This document shows, piece by piece, positions 63,937 through 64,000 of a stretch of DNA of 64,000 nt. Position 1 is the stretch's first letter, and each line of letters begins with the position of its first letter. Source of the DNA: Aeromicrobium erythreum (lineage in GTDB: Bacteria; Actinomycetota; Actinomycetes; Propionibacteriales; Nocardioidaceae). The stretch covers positions 310,001 to 374,000 of the forward strand of contig NZ_CP011502.1 of the NCBI RefSeq assembly GCF_001509405.1, given 5' to 3'. Under the pieces are notes generated by a model. That model ran no database searches, was not told the DNA's origin, and worked only from the letters and a program-made list of their open reading frames with translations. The position numbers were made by a program, and so were the translations under genes.

Positions 63937-64000
63937 TCAGCTGCCGGCGGTGGGGCTGGGGCTCGCGCTCGGCGTCGGGGTGGCCGACGACTCCGGGCTC
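63937..64000 (-). CDS. C-terminal end of a Ser/Thr/Pro-rich protein (5' part outside window)
   Basis: Read on the minus strand the last residues are SPESSATPTPSASPSPTAGS followed by TGA at 63939-63937. Such low-complexity Pro/Ser/Thr tails are typical of exported or cell-wall-linked actinobacterial proteins. Only about 20 residues are visible, so no family can be named. Confidence 0.5.
   Translation of the reverse strand, partial: SPESSATPTPSASPSPTAGS

Overview
The window is high-GC DNA from an actinobacterium, most like a Propionibacteriales-type genome (Aeromicrobium/Nocardioides relatives; inferred from gene content only). Evidence: a mycothiol gene (mshA), a WhiB-type iron-sulfur regulator, SenX3-RegX3-PhoU, many GTG starts, and at least 14 genes whose start codon lies 6-8 nt after a TANNNT hexamer, the signature of leaderless transcription.

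Layout. 1-8.3 kb: C-terminal part of an alpha/beta hydrolase, a Lon-substrate-binding-domain protein, dnaX, a fused pabB-pabC-pabA reading frame, an acyl-CoA dehydrogenase and recR. 8.3-13.6 kb: accessory genes (DUF4328 membrane protein, a rhomboid-like/MprF-like aminoacyl-lipid synthase fusion, a LysR regulator, a secreted S1 protease). 13.8-16.7 kb: the aspartate pathway pair lysC-asd and a GNAT acetyltransferase. 16.8-21.1 kb: a minus-strand run with a secreted protein, two membrane proteins and acetoacetyl-CoA ligase.

21.3-26.4 kb holds the most striking system: a tightly coupled five-gene operon matching mycosporine-like amino acid (UV sunscreen) biosynthesis, mysA-mysB-mysC-mysD, led by a HAD-fold protein whose two catalytic motif I aspartates are replaced. 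26.5-27.8 kb has two tandem paralogous membrane proteins.

28.0-39.2 kb is a lower-GC, foreign-looking polymorphic-toxin island: a secreted LamG/DNRLRE-type protein, a 2,241-residue RHS protein ending in a HINT autoprocessing domain and a GIY-YIG-like nuclease toxin tip, an Imm26-like immunity gene overlapping its stop, and two unidentified small genes. A tRNA-Pro(CGG) marks its right edge.

39.5-48.8 kb is a locus conserved in actinobacteria (as around M. tuberculosis Rv3677c-Rv3683): metallophosphoesterase, YqeY, PonA-type PBP, WhiB4/WblA, two ArsA/Get3-like ATPases, a 52-residue DUF4177 protein, RidA, Nudix, metallo-beta-lactamase fold protein. 49.4-54.4 kb: typA, a marR-MFS efflux operon and an SDR. 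54.4-64.0 kb is the conserved mshA-ybjN-gpmA-regX3-senX3-phoU block, interrupted by a sulfonate/taurine-type ABC transporter and a DsbA-like protein; phoU has PHO-box-like GTTCACC repeats in front of it.

Scattered through gaps between genes are long palindromes of several families. One shares the core GGCGGTAGGTG and occurs at about 6.3, 49.2 and 56.3 kb; another lies exactly at the PabC-PabA junction and may have created that fusion.
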